From a virus: a stretch of 21,174 nt of DNA. Positions 12,769-21,174 of this stretch are shown here, in pieces; within the stretch, counting starts at the first letter, position 1, and every line of letters begins with the position of its first letter. Both the position numbers and the translations under genes were made by a program. The stretch lies in IMG/VR virus record IMGVR_UViG_3300046005_001702, positions 1 to 21,174 of that record; one strand, given 5' to 3'. The notes under the pieces were generated by a model. That model ran no database searches. It was not told where the DNA came from and saw only the letters and a list, made by a program, of their open reading frames with translations.

Positions 12769-14957
12769 AGGTTTGGTGTGGATTGACGTGGTTTCGGAGC
12801 AACGGCGGCGGCAGCACCGGGCGCGACGGGGGCGGTCGGCATGGCCTGCAATTGGATCGGCTCGATCACGCGGTCGGCGTTCGGGATCTGGAGTGCCTTG
12901 AGAATATCAATCGCCATGTTCTGCGTGCGCATCTGCACGTCGATGGATGGTTGGGCGTAATACTTCTCAACGATCTCCCAAGCGCGGATGCTGCTCTCAA
13001 GGATTTGTTCCCCGCGATAACGGGTGAGCAGGATCCGAGTATCCAGCTCGATGTTTGAAATGTCCCCCGCGTTGATCTCGCGGAACTCGCCCGAGCCTTC
13101 GCCGCCTTCGCCATCCTCGAAATAGCGGTGGGTTTCCGTGGGGTCTAGGCGACTCATCATCAGCTTGACCATTTTCCCAAGGGTTTCGCTCACGCCGGGT
13201 TCCAAGTGTCCGAGGTGGAGGGAAAACAACTCTTGGCCGGACTTCTCGATGTTTCTGATGCCAGTGGCGAGCTTGCCGGATTCCAAGCCTGCAAGTTCGG
13301 CGTCGTTGGAATTCGATACGCCGCTTTCGTTGGTCATGAGCTGCATGAAGAACTCTGACAACTCTTGCACCTGATCGCCTGTCTGGTTTTCCAGATAGAC
13401 GCTCTCAAGGCAATCCTTGGCGGTTTTCCCCGGTGCCGGGGTGTAGGTGCCGCCCCAGTTCAATTCAAGGTTCTGGTTCGCCCGCCCTTCAATCGTGTTG
13501 TGAGGATTCCAGAAATCCACGCGGGCGGACTTCGAGTTGCTGAAACTCCATCGGTTGACAAGGAGGTCAACAATCCGCTGCGAGGTGTCGAACATCTCCA
13601 TCGCGCCAATGCCATACCAACGCCCAGGGACTTCATTCACGCGGACCACCACGAACGGGCGGAGGCCGTCGGCGGTGATGTTCGCCTCGTAGTCGTAGAA
13701 GATCGGCGCGCGGCTGCGGCGGTCCACCAGCAGCATGACATCCTCCAAGATGCCGTCGCCGTCGCAATCGTAGCGAAGGTGGAACTCGGCAATCTCGATG
13801 ATCGGTTGTGACTGCTCGTCGGCGCGCCCGTATTCGGTGGCGCTGTCCACGTTCCCGGAATTCTGGTTGCTCTTCGATTGCGACGATGAGGCGGCCAGCG
13901 TACGGAGCAGGTCCACCGCCTTGCGGGTGGCGTCGGCCTTTTCCTCCGCGCTCGCGCCTGCTTCGATGGATTTCTTCCATTCATCGGCCAGGTCCATCAG
14001 CGGGCGGTCGTAGAGGTGGACCACGCAATCCGCCTGCTGGAGGCTCTCCGCTTCGAGCGGACAGAGGAAGTCCATGAAATTGACCACCTTCGCCTCCGGG
14101 CCTTTGTAGTGGGTGATGCGGCGGGTAATGAGTTTTTGAACAAACTGCATCGTCGGCGGTTGCGGCGTCACGCCGTCGCGCTTGAGAACGATCATTCCGG
14201 AAGGAATCATTTCACCAGTGGCTGGGTCAGGGGCGGCCTCGGCAATCCACGGATCATCCTCAAGGATGTAATCCCCATCAGCACCAAGGATGTCCGCGCC
14301 CATTTCATCCACCAGCACGGCGGCGCGGGTCTTGTAAATCTGCGCCCGGTTCGCCCACGAGGTTTTCATCACCGCCTCGCCAATGATGAACGCCCGCTCG
14401 ATGCCTTGCTCTTGGCTGCGCTTGAGCTTCGCCTGATCCATCTTCCAGCGGATGTAGCGGTCCGCCTTGTCGGCGCGGTCGCGGTCGAGCGCGCCGACCG
14501 GGTAAATGGCGAACCACGGATCGGTGCCAAAGAAGTAATTCACGGCGCGGGCGATCATCTGGCGGCAGATCCGTCGCGCGGCCGGCACGACGAGATTGGA
14601 TTCCGCGAAGATCCCGCCCATCAGGTAACGCCGCCATCCGACTTCGTTCTTGTAGGTGAGGTCATAGAGGTGGCGCTTGCCCATCCACGTTTGCTGGCGG
14701 CTGCCCTTGCCCTCGAAGTCTTGGCTGTCCACGCCTTGCGCGTCCTGCCCCCACCACTCGCCAGAGCACACGTCGCGCCCGGTTTCCTTCTCCAACTGCT
14801 CCAAGCGGGTCATGGCGTGATTCACCAGCTCCTCTTCTTGGTCGCGGGTGAGTTCATAGGAAGTCGGAAATGGCATTACGCGAGAAACCCCGTCGTCATG
14901 AATAGGCTCCTCGCCCTCCTGCGGGGTTAGGATACGTTCGATTTGGTCTTGGATCAT
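12765..14957 (-). CDS. Portal protein (P22-like)
   Basis: A 730-residue protein forming the dodecameric ring at the capsid vertex through which DNA is packaged and ejected. The length fits P22-type portals (about 700-750). Diagnostic parts are ARRICRQMIARAVNYFFG at about 127-144, WKMDQAKLKRSQEQGIERAF at about 171-190 and an EF-hand-like loop DCDGDGILED at about 397-406, which is common in this family and probably binds Ca2+. GRWYGIGAMEMFDTSQRIVD at about 445-464 and LLVNRWSFSN form the conserved stem/clip helix region. The C-terminal end is Ala/Pro-rich and disordered. It is preceded by one copy of the 25-bp repeat and followed by an overlapping small gene. Starts further inside are less likely because the N-terminal acidic segment is coherent. 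Confidence 0.85.
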   Translation of the reverse strand: MIQDQIERILTPQEGEEPIHDDGVSRVMPFPTSYELTRDQEEELVNHAMTRLEQLEKETGRDVCSGEWWGQDAQGVDSQDFEGKGSRQQTWMGKRHLYDLTYKNEVGWRRYLMGGIFAESNLVVPAARRICRQMIARAVNYFFGTDPWFAIYPVGALDRDRADKADRYIRWKMDQAKLKRSQEQGIERAFIIGEAVMKTSWANRAQIYKTRAAVLVDEMGADILGADGDYILEDDPWIAEAAPDPATGEMIPSGMIVLKRDGVTPQPPTMQFVQKLITRRITHYKGPEAKVVNFMDFLCPLEAESLQQADCVVHLYDRPLMDLADEWKKSIEAGASAEEKADATRKAVDLLRTLAASSSQSKSNQNSGNVDSATEYGRADEQSQPIIEIAEFHLRYDCDGDGILEDVMLLVDRRSRAPIFYDYEANITADGLRPFVVVRVNEVPGRWYGIGAMEMFDTSQRIVDLLVNRWSFSNSKSARVDFWNPHNTIEGRANQNLELNWGGTYTPAPGKTAKDCLESVYLENQTGDQVQELSEFFMQLMTNESGVSNSNDAELAGLESGKLATGIRNIEKSGQELFSLHLGHLEPGVSETLGKMVKLMMSRLDPTETHRYFEDGEGGEGSGEFREINAGDISNIELDTRILLTRYRGEQILESSIRAWEIVEKYYAQPSIDVQMRTQNMAIDILKALQIPNADRVIEPIQLQAMPTAPVAPGAAAAVAPKPRQSTPNL

Positions 14958-14965
14958 GGTGATGG

Positions 14966-14990
14966 GGTCTTGATGTTTCGTTGGGATTAT
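14966..14990 (-). repeat. 25-bp direct repeat, copy 1
   Basis: The minus strand reads ATAATCCCAACGAAACATCA followed by AGACC. It overlaps the TAA stop of the hendecad-repeat gene and ends eight bases before the portal ATG. It differs at one of 25 positions from copy 2 at 15521-15545. Confidence 0.9.
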
Positions 14991-15520
14991 TTGCTTTTGC
15001 TTCTGCTTGAACGGCGGAGTGCTTCAATCCGGATGATGGCGGCGGCGATGGCCAAGAGGGTGTTGGCCGCCTGACGGGTGAACCAGTTGGAGTCATCGGT
15101 TCTTTTAATCATGAATGAGCGAACGTCGCTTGACTGTGTCGTCGCAAAGTCCGTGACATCCCCGGACCTCCGCGTCTGGAATTCCGTGGTGTTCTCGGAC
15201 TTATCCGTTTCAAATTCTGCGGAATCCTCGGATTTCGCCGCTTCAAAGTCCGTGACATCCCCGGACCTCCGCGTCTGGTATTCCGTGGTGTTCTCGGATT
15301 TGTCCGTTTCAAATTCTGCGGAATCATCGGATTTCGCCGTTTCAAAGTCCGTGACATCCCCGGATCTCCGCGTCTGGAATTCCGTGGTGTTCTCGGACTT
15401 ATCCGTTTCGAATTCCGTGGTGTTCTTCTCCAGAGCCGCCGCGAACTTCGCCGCGTTTTCGGCCAGCTTGGCGGCAAACTCTGCTGCGTTTCTTGCTTTT
15501 ACCTCGTCAAATGTTTCCAT
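14987..15520 (-). CDS. Hendecad-repeat protein with C-terminal hydrophobic helix
   Basis: A 177-residue protein of unknown function with an exact 11-residue period. Phe (Tyr once) occurs at residues 4, 15, 26, 37, 48, 59, 70, 81, 92, 103, 114, 125, 136 and 147. The first units are Ala/Leu-rich (AAKLAENAAKF). From 38 to 136 there are three 33-residue super-repeats (units such as ETDKSENTTEF, QTRRSGDVTDF and ETAKSDDSAEF). An 11-residue period suits a long right-handed or straight coiled coil. The C-terminus (NTLLAIAAAIIRIEALRR then SSRSKSK) is a hydrophobic helix with a basic end and could insert into a membrane or bind the portal or polyvalent protein. It lies between the ejection-type polyvalent gene and the portal gene, flanked by direct repeats. 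A neck whisker, internal core or ejection role is speculation. Confidence 0.7.
   Translation of the reverse strand: METFDEVKARNAAEFAAKLAENAAKFAAALEKNTTEFETDKSENTTEFQTRRSGDVTDFETAKSDDSAEFETDKSENTTEYQTRRSGDVTDFEAAKSEDSAEFETDKSENTTEFQTRRSGDVTDFATTQSSDVRSFMIKRTDDSNWFTRQAANTLLAIAAAIIRIEALRRSSRSKSK
15113..15409 (-). repeat. Three tandem 99-bp coding repeats
   Basis: Each 99-bp unit encodes three hendecads of the gene at 14987-15520. Units one and two are almost identical in DNA. The third diverges toward its end. The near-identity suggests recent in-frame duplication, which would lengthen the coiled coil by 33 residues per step. Confidence 0.9.
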
Positions 15521-15545
15521 GGTCTTTATGTTTCGTTGGGATTAT
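15521..15545 (-). repeat. 25-bp direct repeat, copy 2
   Basis: The minus strand reads ATAATCCCAACGAAACATAA followed by AGACC and abuts the ATG of the hendecad gene. It overlaps the TAA stop of the polyvalent gene. The distance to copy 1 (555 bp) spans the whole hendecad gene. Confidence 0.9.
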
Positions 15546-18500
15546 CGTGAATATTTGAATGCAACCAGTTTTTTCGCCTCGGACCTTGCGTCGGTGTGCG
15601 CTTCCTTGATTTTCTTCAGGTCGAGTTCGGTTGGATTCTGCATGTTGATTCCTGCACGCTTCAGCATGGCGGTGACGCGCTTTCCGGCGATGTCGCGGAA
15701 CTCGGTGAGTTGCGCTTGATTCATCTCCACCACGGCACCCGTGCGAGCGTGCTTGAATTCGCCCTTCATGATCGGCGATGGGAACCACGCCTTGTCAGGA
15801 TGCTTGTCACTCCACTTCAGAAGAACGCGGTCGAAGGTGTTCACGCTGTCAGAACCGATGTCCGTCGGGTCGATCGGGCGGAGCGGGGCAACGCCGGGTT
15901 TCGTGAGTTTCTTGCCGTATGGATCGACCTTCGCGGGCTTCTGGCCGATGGGGGCGACTTCATACATGAGAGACTGCATGAATCCGTCGGCGCGGTCGCG
16001 GAACTGCGTGTCTGATTCGCGGAGCGGCTGCTTGATGAAGTTTGGAACCACCATCGCGGCGCGGCTGGCAAGGAACTGAAGCGCCTTGCGATTCTCGCGC
16101 AAGTCCGGCTCGGTCATGACGGACGATGAGAGCTTGATGAAGTCTCCGATGCCCTTCATGAAACTCTTGTCTTGCGCTTGGCTGATGAGGCCGCCCATGG
16201 CTGCCATGCCTGCGTCGTAGGTGTCCTTGCCGGATCGGTCGGCGCGCTTGAACGACTTCATCATGTCGATGGTCGCGGCGAGGATAGTTGCCACTGGCTC
16301 GATGCGGCCGTAGGAGAATCCAAGGCGTTCGCTGCCGTCCTTGTTCATCCATGACATGCGGAATGGTCCGATGCCGGAACGCATCCGGGCGTCACGCTCG
16401 GCCATGCCAGTTGGAAGGAATGGAGACGATCCGGTGATGATGAATTTTTGATCTTGGTCGTCGTCGTCGCCTTCGCCCCATGCCAGAGCGTAGAGCGCGG
16501 TCATGAGAACGGCACCTTGCAACTGTTGGCCCATGCGCTCGATCAACTCGGCGCGGTGGAGGTGGCGGTTCATCGCCTCCTGCCCGTCGCCTTCGATCGC
16601 CCACTGCCACTTGCCATCGACGCGGGTGTTTCTCACAACTCCCATTGCGATGTCGGCGAGCGAGAACGGATTGAGCGTGTGGCGAACACCCTTGCGGATG
16701 ATGTTGAACGGCGTGCGTTGGAACGGGAAGAACGCCACGCGGAGAGCGGCGGAGAGTGCCTTGATGAAGATGTTGTCGTGCTCCCCGGTCACGGCATCAG
16801 TGAGGCGGGCGGCCATGTATCCCACGAAGTCGCCCATGTCATGCCGGGGAACTTCCTTGCCTGTGTGCGGGTCTTTTTGTCCGGGCAGCGGATTCGAGTA
16901 GATCGCCTTGGATGCTTTCTGGCTGGCCATTTGATAGGAGAGGCTTCCAGCGGTGTTGACCTCTTGGCGGATGAAGGTGTCCATCTCGGCGCTGCCGTCT
17001 TTCAATCCTTTCATCTTCGCCATGCGATAGGCGAACGTCCCGACCTCAGCCACGGCAATGAGCGTGCGGTTGAAATCGTCCGTTGCTGTCAGCAGGCGCA
17101 TTGGCAGGCGGATCAAATCCCCCTTGCGTCCGGCGATGCTGCCAACCATCCGGTGACTTCCGCCACCGAGGATTTTATCCCAATCGACTTCCATTGCATT
17201 CACGTCCCGGTCGAACATCGGGTGTTGCGCGGCCATGGAGGCTTGAGCGTTTGACCAAGCCCGTGAAATTGCGGTCCCGAGTGCGCGGACGATGTATTTC
17301 CCTTCGCCGTATTGCTCGGCCATCGGGTCTTTGACGAAATGGTTGATCGCCATGTTCACGCCACGTCCCACGGTGGATTCCCACGCTGCGGGAACAATCG
17401 CCGTGGCGTTCACCATCATTGTCTGCAAGCCGGAGAGCATGGAGAAGTAGAGATATTCACTCGCCTTGTCCACGAAGTCGGCATCCAGCGAATTGATCGT
17501 GCGGGCAACGAGAGCGACATGCGCCACGTCGTTGATGTCGAAGCGGTAGTCCTCGATTCCCTTAGTTCCCTCGAAGATCCCCTTGGCGTCGGTGTTGTAT
17601 TTGGCGAGGGTTTTGTTGATGTCGTCGAGGGCGGCTTCAGCCTTTGTGCGTTTCTCGCCGGTCAAGCTGTCGATCTTGCCCAACGCGCCGGCCAATCCGC
17701 GAATGATCTCCACGCGCTCCATGATTCCGTGGCGGTCCTTCAAATCGAACACCACGGTTTTCATGTGGTCGGAGAACTCCGGGCGGGACCAGTTGGCGGC
17801 GAGCGGGTGCGCTTCGATCTCGGTGACGGGTTTCTTCGGGCGAGCGGTGGGGAGCGGGCGGCTTTTCGACCACGCTTCAGCGTCAGGGATTCCCATCTGT
17901 TCCTTGCGGATTTTCATGGCAAGCGCGCGCATGGCGGCTTCGTTCATCCCGGCAGCGGCACCCGCGAGCGGAGCGGCCTTCAGCGTGTCTCTTTGGGAAG
18001 CGAGGATGTCTTCCATCGTCATGCCAGCGGCGAGCATCTTATACAGCTTCTCGTCCATTTCGGCGGCGGCTTTCTCGATGATCCCCTTCGCCTGCTCTGC
18101 GCCTAATTTTCCAAACCGCTTTCTAACGTCCACAGGGGACGCGCCCTTCTGGACAAACCGAATGATGTCTTGTTCCAGCGTGTTGCGGAGACTCAAGACT
18201 TCTTTTTCAAGGCGGGAGTTGACGAGTTGCAAGTCGCGGTTCTTGCCTTGAATCTGCTGGATAGACAGGTCGCGTTTTGCGAGTGCCTTTTCAACCTCGG
18301 CGATGCGCTTCTTGCCTTCGTCGGCGAGAAACGCTTTGCGCTCGGCGGGTTTCATCACTTCGGCGCGAGCGGCGATCTTCTTGCTCGGCGTGAAGATGGC
18401 GTCGGCAATAGCGGCGTGTGCGCGTTCTGCGGGCGTCAGGAACTTGTCCATGCGTTGACGGAATGCCCGTGCTTGTTCACGGCCAAGAATGACATTCGCG

Positions 18501-21174
18501 GTGGCGAGCATGTAGAGCTGCTCATAGTCTGCCGTGGTGCTCGCTGCTTCCGCCTTGCGGTTGAGAAGCAGATTGATCGCGTGCTGGCGGTAATCGTTGG
18601 TGAATTCCGGATTGTCGCCGTATCCAGATTCCAAGAGAAGTCTTTCAACCTCTTCCGGGTATTTCTCAAGAAACTCCCGACCCTGCGCGTGAGTGTCGCG
18701 GTCTTTTTTGATCTCGCGCTGATTGCTGTCGATCATCCGGGCGATGTCGAACGCATCACGGGCTTTCGGGCTTGCGCCGGGATTGGCGAATTTAGGATCT
18801 GCGCCTGCGGTGCCGCTGCCAAGCGCCTTCACTTGCTCTTGCGCGTTCTCGAATTTCTCGCGGTTTGCGTTGAATGCGTCGCGGGCTTTTTTGGCGGGGG
18901 TGGAGGGGAGAGGGGCGGTTTGAAGAATGCTCGGGCTGGAAGAGTTGAACCGCTCGCTGAGAGGGACTCCGGTGAATGGGTCGGCGGATTTGATTTGGGA
19001 GGGATTCTGAACGACCAACTCCGAGGTCATTCCTTTTCGTCCGGTTAACCCTCTTACTGAGTCAAAAGGAATACGGGAATCCGCAATCAGATCAGCCACA
19101 GTTTTTGACCACGAAGTTTGCTCGAACGGCATACGCAAGACCCTCTTCGCGTCTTGTAGAGCAGAGTCGTACGCAAGCTGGGCGATGATGAATTTCCCTG
19201 TCTCGGGAGAGTAGTTACCCCCATTGGCGCTCACCAAGGGGTTCTCGGCTTTCACATAGACACTATCACGCCTAAATTCCACTTTACTTGGGTCAACTCC
19301 GAGTCTTTCAAATTCGCCCTCGTTTCCGGTCGGACGAACACTAACTTTATCTGAAGTCATATCCGACAATACCGCATCTTCCGCGACGTAATACCCCGGA
19401 CCAAAATTCAATTCTGTGCTACGCGCAGGAGGTAAAGGAACGCCGTCAACGTAGAACCCAAACCGGACCCCTTTCCGGTTATACCCCGCAGCCTTCGCCG
19501 CCGCATCCACCAACGCCTGCGCCTCGGCAAGCTCCCCGGGCGTCAAACTGTCCTTGCGGGCTTCGAGTTCGGCGTGGCGGGCTTGTGCTGGCAGCTCGGC
19601 GGCGCGGAGGGTGGTGCCGGTGTCGGACTTTACGCTTGAAAACGTCTCTCCCATCTCAGTAACAATTTGAAACACCAGACGGATAACTCCAGTGCCGTAT
19701 GTGGCTCTCATCTCATTTCCGACCTGAGTGAATTCGCTGCCAATCGAATTTCGGTTGAGGGTCGGATGTCTCCAGATATTTCCTCCGTTAGAGCGAGACG
19801 CTGGAACACTGAGCGTGACGAGATTACCGCCTTTCGTCCATTTGATCGAACCGTCTTCATTGGTAACTTGAACGCCTAAATCAAGCATCTCCAATAGCTT
19901 CTCAGCCGTTCCAACTTGGACGCGCGCCTTGATGGCGGCCCGCTTCGTGAGAAACGACTTCGGAAGCAGGATGCCCATTTTATCAACCCCGGTGTCCGTG
20001 GTGTAGGTGATGACCTTTCCTGATCCTCCAAGAGCTTTCATCGCGGCCATGAGGTTGCCAGTGGCGATGGCGCTTTCTCCACCAACGTCTGTGGTGTCAG
20101 TCCATTCTTTCGCCGACTCGTAAGGGCTTGGCGTGAACGCTTCGTTCAGTTGAGTCACTGGCACGCGGAGCGTCTCGCGGCTGTCATTCACACGAATCAC
20201 CGCGATTTGCTTGCTGGGAGTCAAGAGGTGTTCGTTGTCCATCTTGATCTCTTCAATTACTCCAAGTCCCGAATTCCCGTCATTGCGCTTCACGCTTCCG
20301 AAGCGGCCAATAAGGGAGATTGAAGACGCGATGACGTTTCGTTGGGCGCGTTGGTTTGAAAGGAACTCTGCGCGTTTTTCATCATCCCATTTCTTCACCG
20401 CTCGCTTGGCTTTTTGGTCGGCGTGCTGATTCGCCATGGCGTCCGCATCAGAGAGATACTTCTGGAGAATCCGCTTTGATTGCGCCTTGGCGTCGCGTGC
20501 AAGCTCAACGGCGGCGTCGCCAGTCAACGGTTCTTTTCCAACTTTAGTTTCCACCGTTTCGATGTATGACGGATCAGAAAACGCTGAATCGCCTTCAGCT
20601 TGCTCCGTGAAGACTTCGCTGGAAATCGTCTTGGCCTGAAGGTCGAGAGCTTTCGCTTCCAGTGCATTCGCTCCGATCTGGTCGAGATAGGAGATGTATG
20701 CCTGATAGTCGGCAATGGTCTTTTCCCAGAAAATCTCCTGCTCTTCCACGGGCAGGATTGCGAGATAGCCCGTAATCGTCCGGGCGATGTATCCGGCGGG
20801 CTGGTCTTCAACCGCTCCTTGTGCGTCTTGAAACGAGAGCGCGTTGCCTGTCAGTTTGTCGAAGAACTTCGCCAGCGAAGATCCCAGCGGGCGGAGTTGA
20901 CGCTGTAGGTCCGGGTCGCGCTCGAACACCCGGTAGGCGACTTCATCACCATACTGGTTGAAAATATCGACAGCGGTGTTGCCCTCGCTCACGTCCGTCT
21001 TGGCGTTGGACGTGGTGTTGGCATTGAGCATGGACATTTTCTTGCCCAAGATCGCGGCGGGCCGCTTCTCCGCAGGGAGCGCGGTTTGCAGAAGGATGAA
21101 CTCCGGTTTCACTACCTGCCCGGAGCGGTGAATCCGTCCGAGCGTCTGCATGAACTCGTTGATGTCGAGATCTC
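15542..21174 (-). CDS. Giant polyvalent protein: Strawberry-notch-type helicase C-terminus, ART-like domain, LPD38-like region (partial)
   Basis: The frame is open through the right edge; about 1876 codons are visible and the N-terminus is missing. Numbering from the Met at 21151: helicase motif VI FMQTLGRIHRSGQV is at the start, followed by PAEKRPAAILGKKMSMLNAN, the Strawberry-notch (Helicase_C_4) pattern of phage polyvalent proteins. NLMAAMKALGG and DKMGILLPKSF, about 366-400, belong to the same extended region. At 545-730 is an ART-PolyVal-like domain (LVDAAAKAAGYN, FGPGYYVAEDA, VYVKAENPL, SELVVQNPSQIKSAD). Long helices follow, with a coiled coil at about 945-1000. The C-terminal third (YFSMLSGLQTMMVNATA, TATDDFNRTLIAVAEV, FFPFQRTPFNII, GRIEPVATILAATIDM) looks like LPD38. 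Such proteins are packaged and injected with DNA and may protect it from host defences. Cleavage sites are not evident. Confidence 0.8.
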   Translation of the reverse strand, partial: DLDINEFMQTLGRIHRSGQVVKPEFILLQTALPAEKRPAAILGKKMSMLNANTTSNAKTDVSEGNTAVDIFNQYGDEVAYRVFERDPDLQRQLRPLGSSLAKFFDKLTGNALSFQDAQGAVEDQPAGYIARTITGYLAILPVEEQEIFWEKTIADYQAYISYLDQIGANALEAKALDLQAKTISSEVFTEQAEGDSAFSDPSYIETVETKVGKEPLTGDAAVELARDAKAQSKRILQKYLSDADAMANQHADQKAKRAVKKWDDEKRAEFLSNQRAQRNVIASSISLIGRFGSVKRNDGNSGLGVIEEIKMDNEHLLTPSKQIAVIRVNDSRETLRVPVTQLNEAFTPSPYESAKEWTDTTDVGGESAIATGNLMAAMKALGGSGKVITYTTDTGVDKMGILLPKSFLTKRAAIKARVQVGTAEKLLEMLDLGVQVTNEDGSIKWTKGGNLVTLSVPASRSNGGNIWRHPTLNRNSIGSEFTQVGNEMRATYGTGVIRLVFQIVTEMGETFSSVKSDTGTTLRAAELPAQARHAELEARKDSLTPGELAEAQALVDAAAKAAGYNRKGVRFGFYVDGVPLPPARSTELNFGPGYYVAEDAVLSDMTSDKVSVRPTGNEGEFERLGVDPSKVEFRRDSVYVKAENPLVSANGGNYSPETGKFIIAQLAYDSALQDAKRVLRMPFEQTSWSKTVADLIADSRIPFDSVRGLTGRKGMTSELVVQNPSQIKSADPFTGVPLSERFNSSSPSILQTAPLPSTPAKKARDAFNANREKFENAQEQVKALGSGTAGADPKFANPGASPKARDAFDIARMIDSNQREIKKDRDTHAQGREFLEKYPEEVERLLLESGYGDNPEFTNDYRQHAINLLLNRKAEAASTTADYEQLYMLATANVILGREQARAFRQRMDKFLTPAERAHAAIADAIFTPSKKIAARAEVMKPAERKAFLADEGKKRIAEVEKALAKRDLSIQQIQGKNRDLQLVNSRLEKEVLSLRNTLEQDIIRFVQKGASPVDVRKRFGKLGAEQAKGIIEKAAAEMDEKLYKMLAAGMTMEDILASQRDTLKAAPLAGAAAGMNEAAMRALAMKIRKEQMGIPDAEAWSKSRPLPTARPKKPVTEIEAHPLAANWSRPEFSDHMKTVVFDLKDRHGIMERVEIIRGLAGALGKIDSLTGEKRTKAEAALDDINKTLAKYNTDAKGIFEGTKGIEDYRFDINDVAHVALVARTINSLDADFVDKASEYLYFSMLSGLQTMMVNATAIVPAAWESTVGRGVNMAINHFVKDPMAEQYGEGKYIVRALGTAISRAWSNAQASMAAQHPMFDRDVNAMEVDWDKILGGGSHRMVGSIAGRKGDLIRLPMRLLTATDDFNRTLIAVAEVGTFAYRMAKMKGLKDGSAEMDTFIRQEVNTAGSLSYQMASQKASKAIYSNPLPGQKDPHTGKEVPRHDMGDFVGYMAARLTDAVTGEHDNIFIKALSAALRVAFFPFQRTPFNIIRKGVRHTLNPFSLADIAMGVVRNTRVDGKWQWAIEGDGQEAMNRHLHRAELIERMGQQLQGAVLMTALYALAWGEGDDDDQDQKFIITGSSPFLPTGMAERDARMRSGIGPFRMSWMNKDGSERLGFSYGRIEPVATILAATIDMMKSFKRADRSGKDTYDAGMAAMGGLISQAQDKSFMKGIGDFIKLSSSVMTEPDLRENRKALQFLASRAAMVVPNFIKQPLRESDTQFRDRADGFMQSLMYEVAPIGQKPAKVDPYGKKLTKPGVAPLRPIDPTDIGSDSVNTFDRVLLKWSDKHPDKAWFPSPIMKGEFKHARTGAVVEMNQAQLTEFRDIAGKRVTAMLKRAGINMQNPTELDLKKIKEAHTDARSEAKKLVAFKYSR

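Noticed and set aside
14016-14930. 304-codon open frame on the plus strand
   Set aside because: It is fully antisense to the well-recognised portal gene and shows no domain.
20333-20346. Another copy of the GTTTCGTTGGG part of the 25-bp repeat
   Set aside because: It lies inside the polyvalent coding sequence with normal codons (AQRNVIAS), and only about 14 bases match. Probably chance.

Overview
This window is the virion-protein module of a tailed phage (Caudoviricetes) or prophage. The gene set fits a short-tailed, podovirus-like particle: a P22-type portal, a DUF4043/N4-like major capsid protein, a probable scaffold, two adaptor-like proteins, a tail fibre, and a very large ejection-type polyvalent protein. 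No tape-measure gene, terminase, integrase, tRNA or CRISPR array is visible. The host cannot be named. The DNA looks GC-rich, and almost no gene start is preceded by a Shine-Dalgarno sequence. This points to a host that relies little on SD, such as Bacteroidota or some Verrucomicrobiota, but that is inference.

Almost everything is transcribed on the minus strand, from the right edge to the left. In order of transcription: (1) 15542-21174, a giant polyvalent protein cut by the right edge. It holds the end of a Strawberry-notch/SNF2-type helicase, a divergent ADP-ribosyltransferase-like domain, long helical regions and an LPD38-like C-terminal region. (2) 14987-15520, a protein with an exact 11-residue aromatic repeat, flanked by 25-bp direct repeats. 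(3) The portal (12765-14957) and a small helical protein (12502-12768). (4) An inverted plus-strand pair of unknown genes (11010-12505). (5) The probable scaffold (9942-10931) and the major capsid protein (8355-9845), the latter followed by a strong intrinsic terminator (8305-8346). (6) A small head-region protein, a duplicated Gp80-like fibre protein, a small-residue-rich structural protein and two head-tail adaptor-like proteins. (7) Two adjacent proteins made largely of 18-residue Ser/Thr repeats, then the tail fibre, a 126-aa protein and a LamG-like tail protein. (8) At the left edge, a membrane protein overlapped by the start of a lipoprotein, possibly part of a lysis cassette.

The genes are packed tightly: many are coupled by ATGA stop/start overlaps and no stretch over 100 bp is non-coding. 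The places where transcription could be reset are the AT-rich divergent region at 10932-11009, the leader of the capsid gene and the terminator after the capsid gene. The features most worth a second look are the hendecad-repeat gene with its flanking direct repeats, the third copy of that motif upstream of the scaffold gene, the inverted two-gene cassette inside the morphogenesis operon, and the polyvalent protein's ART domain, which has lost the usual HGT-type motif.
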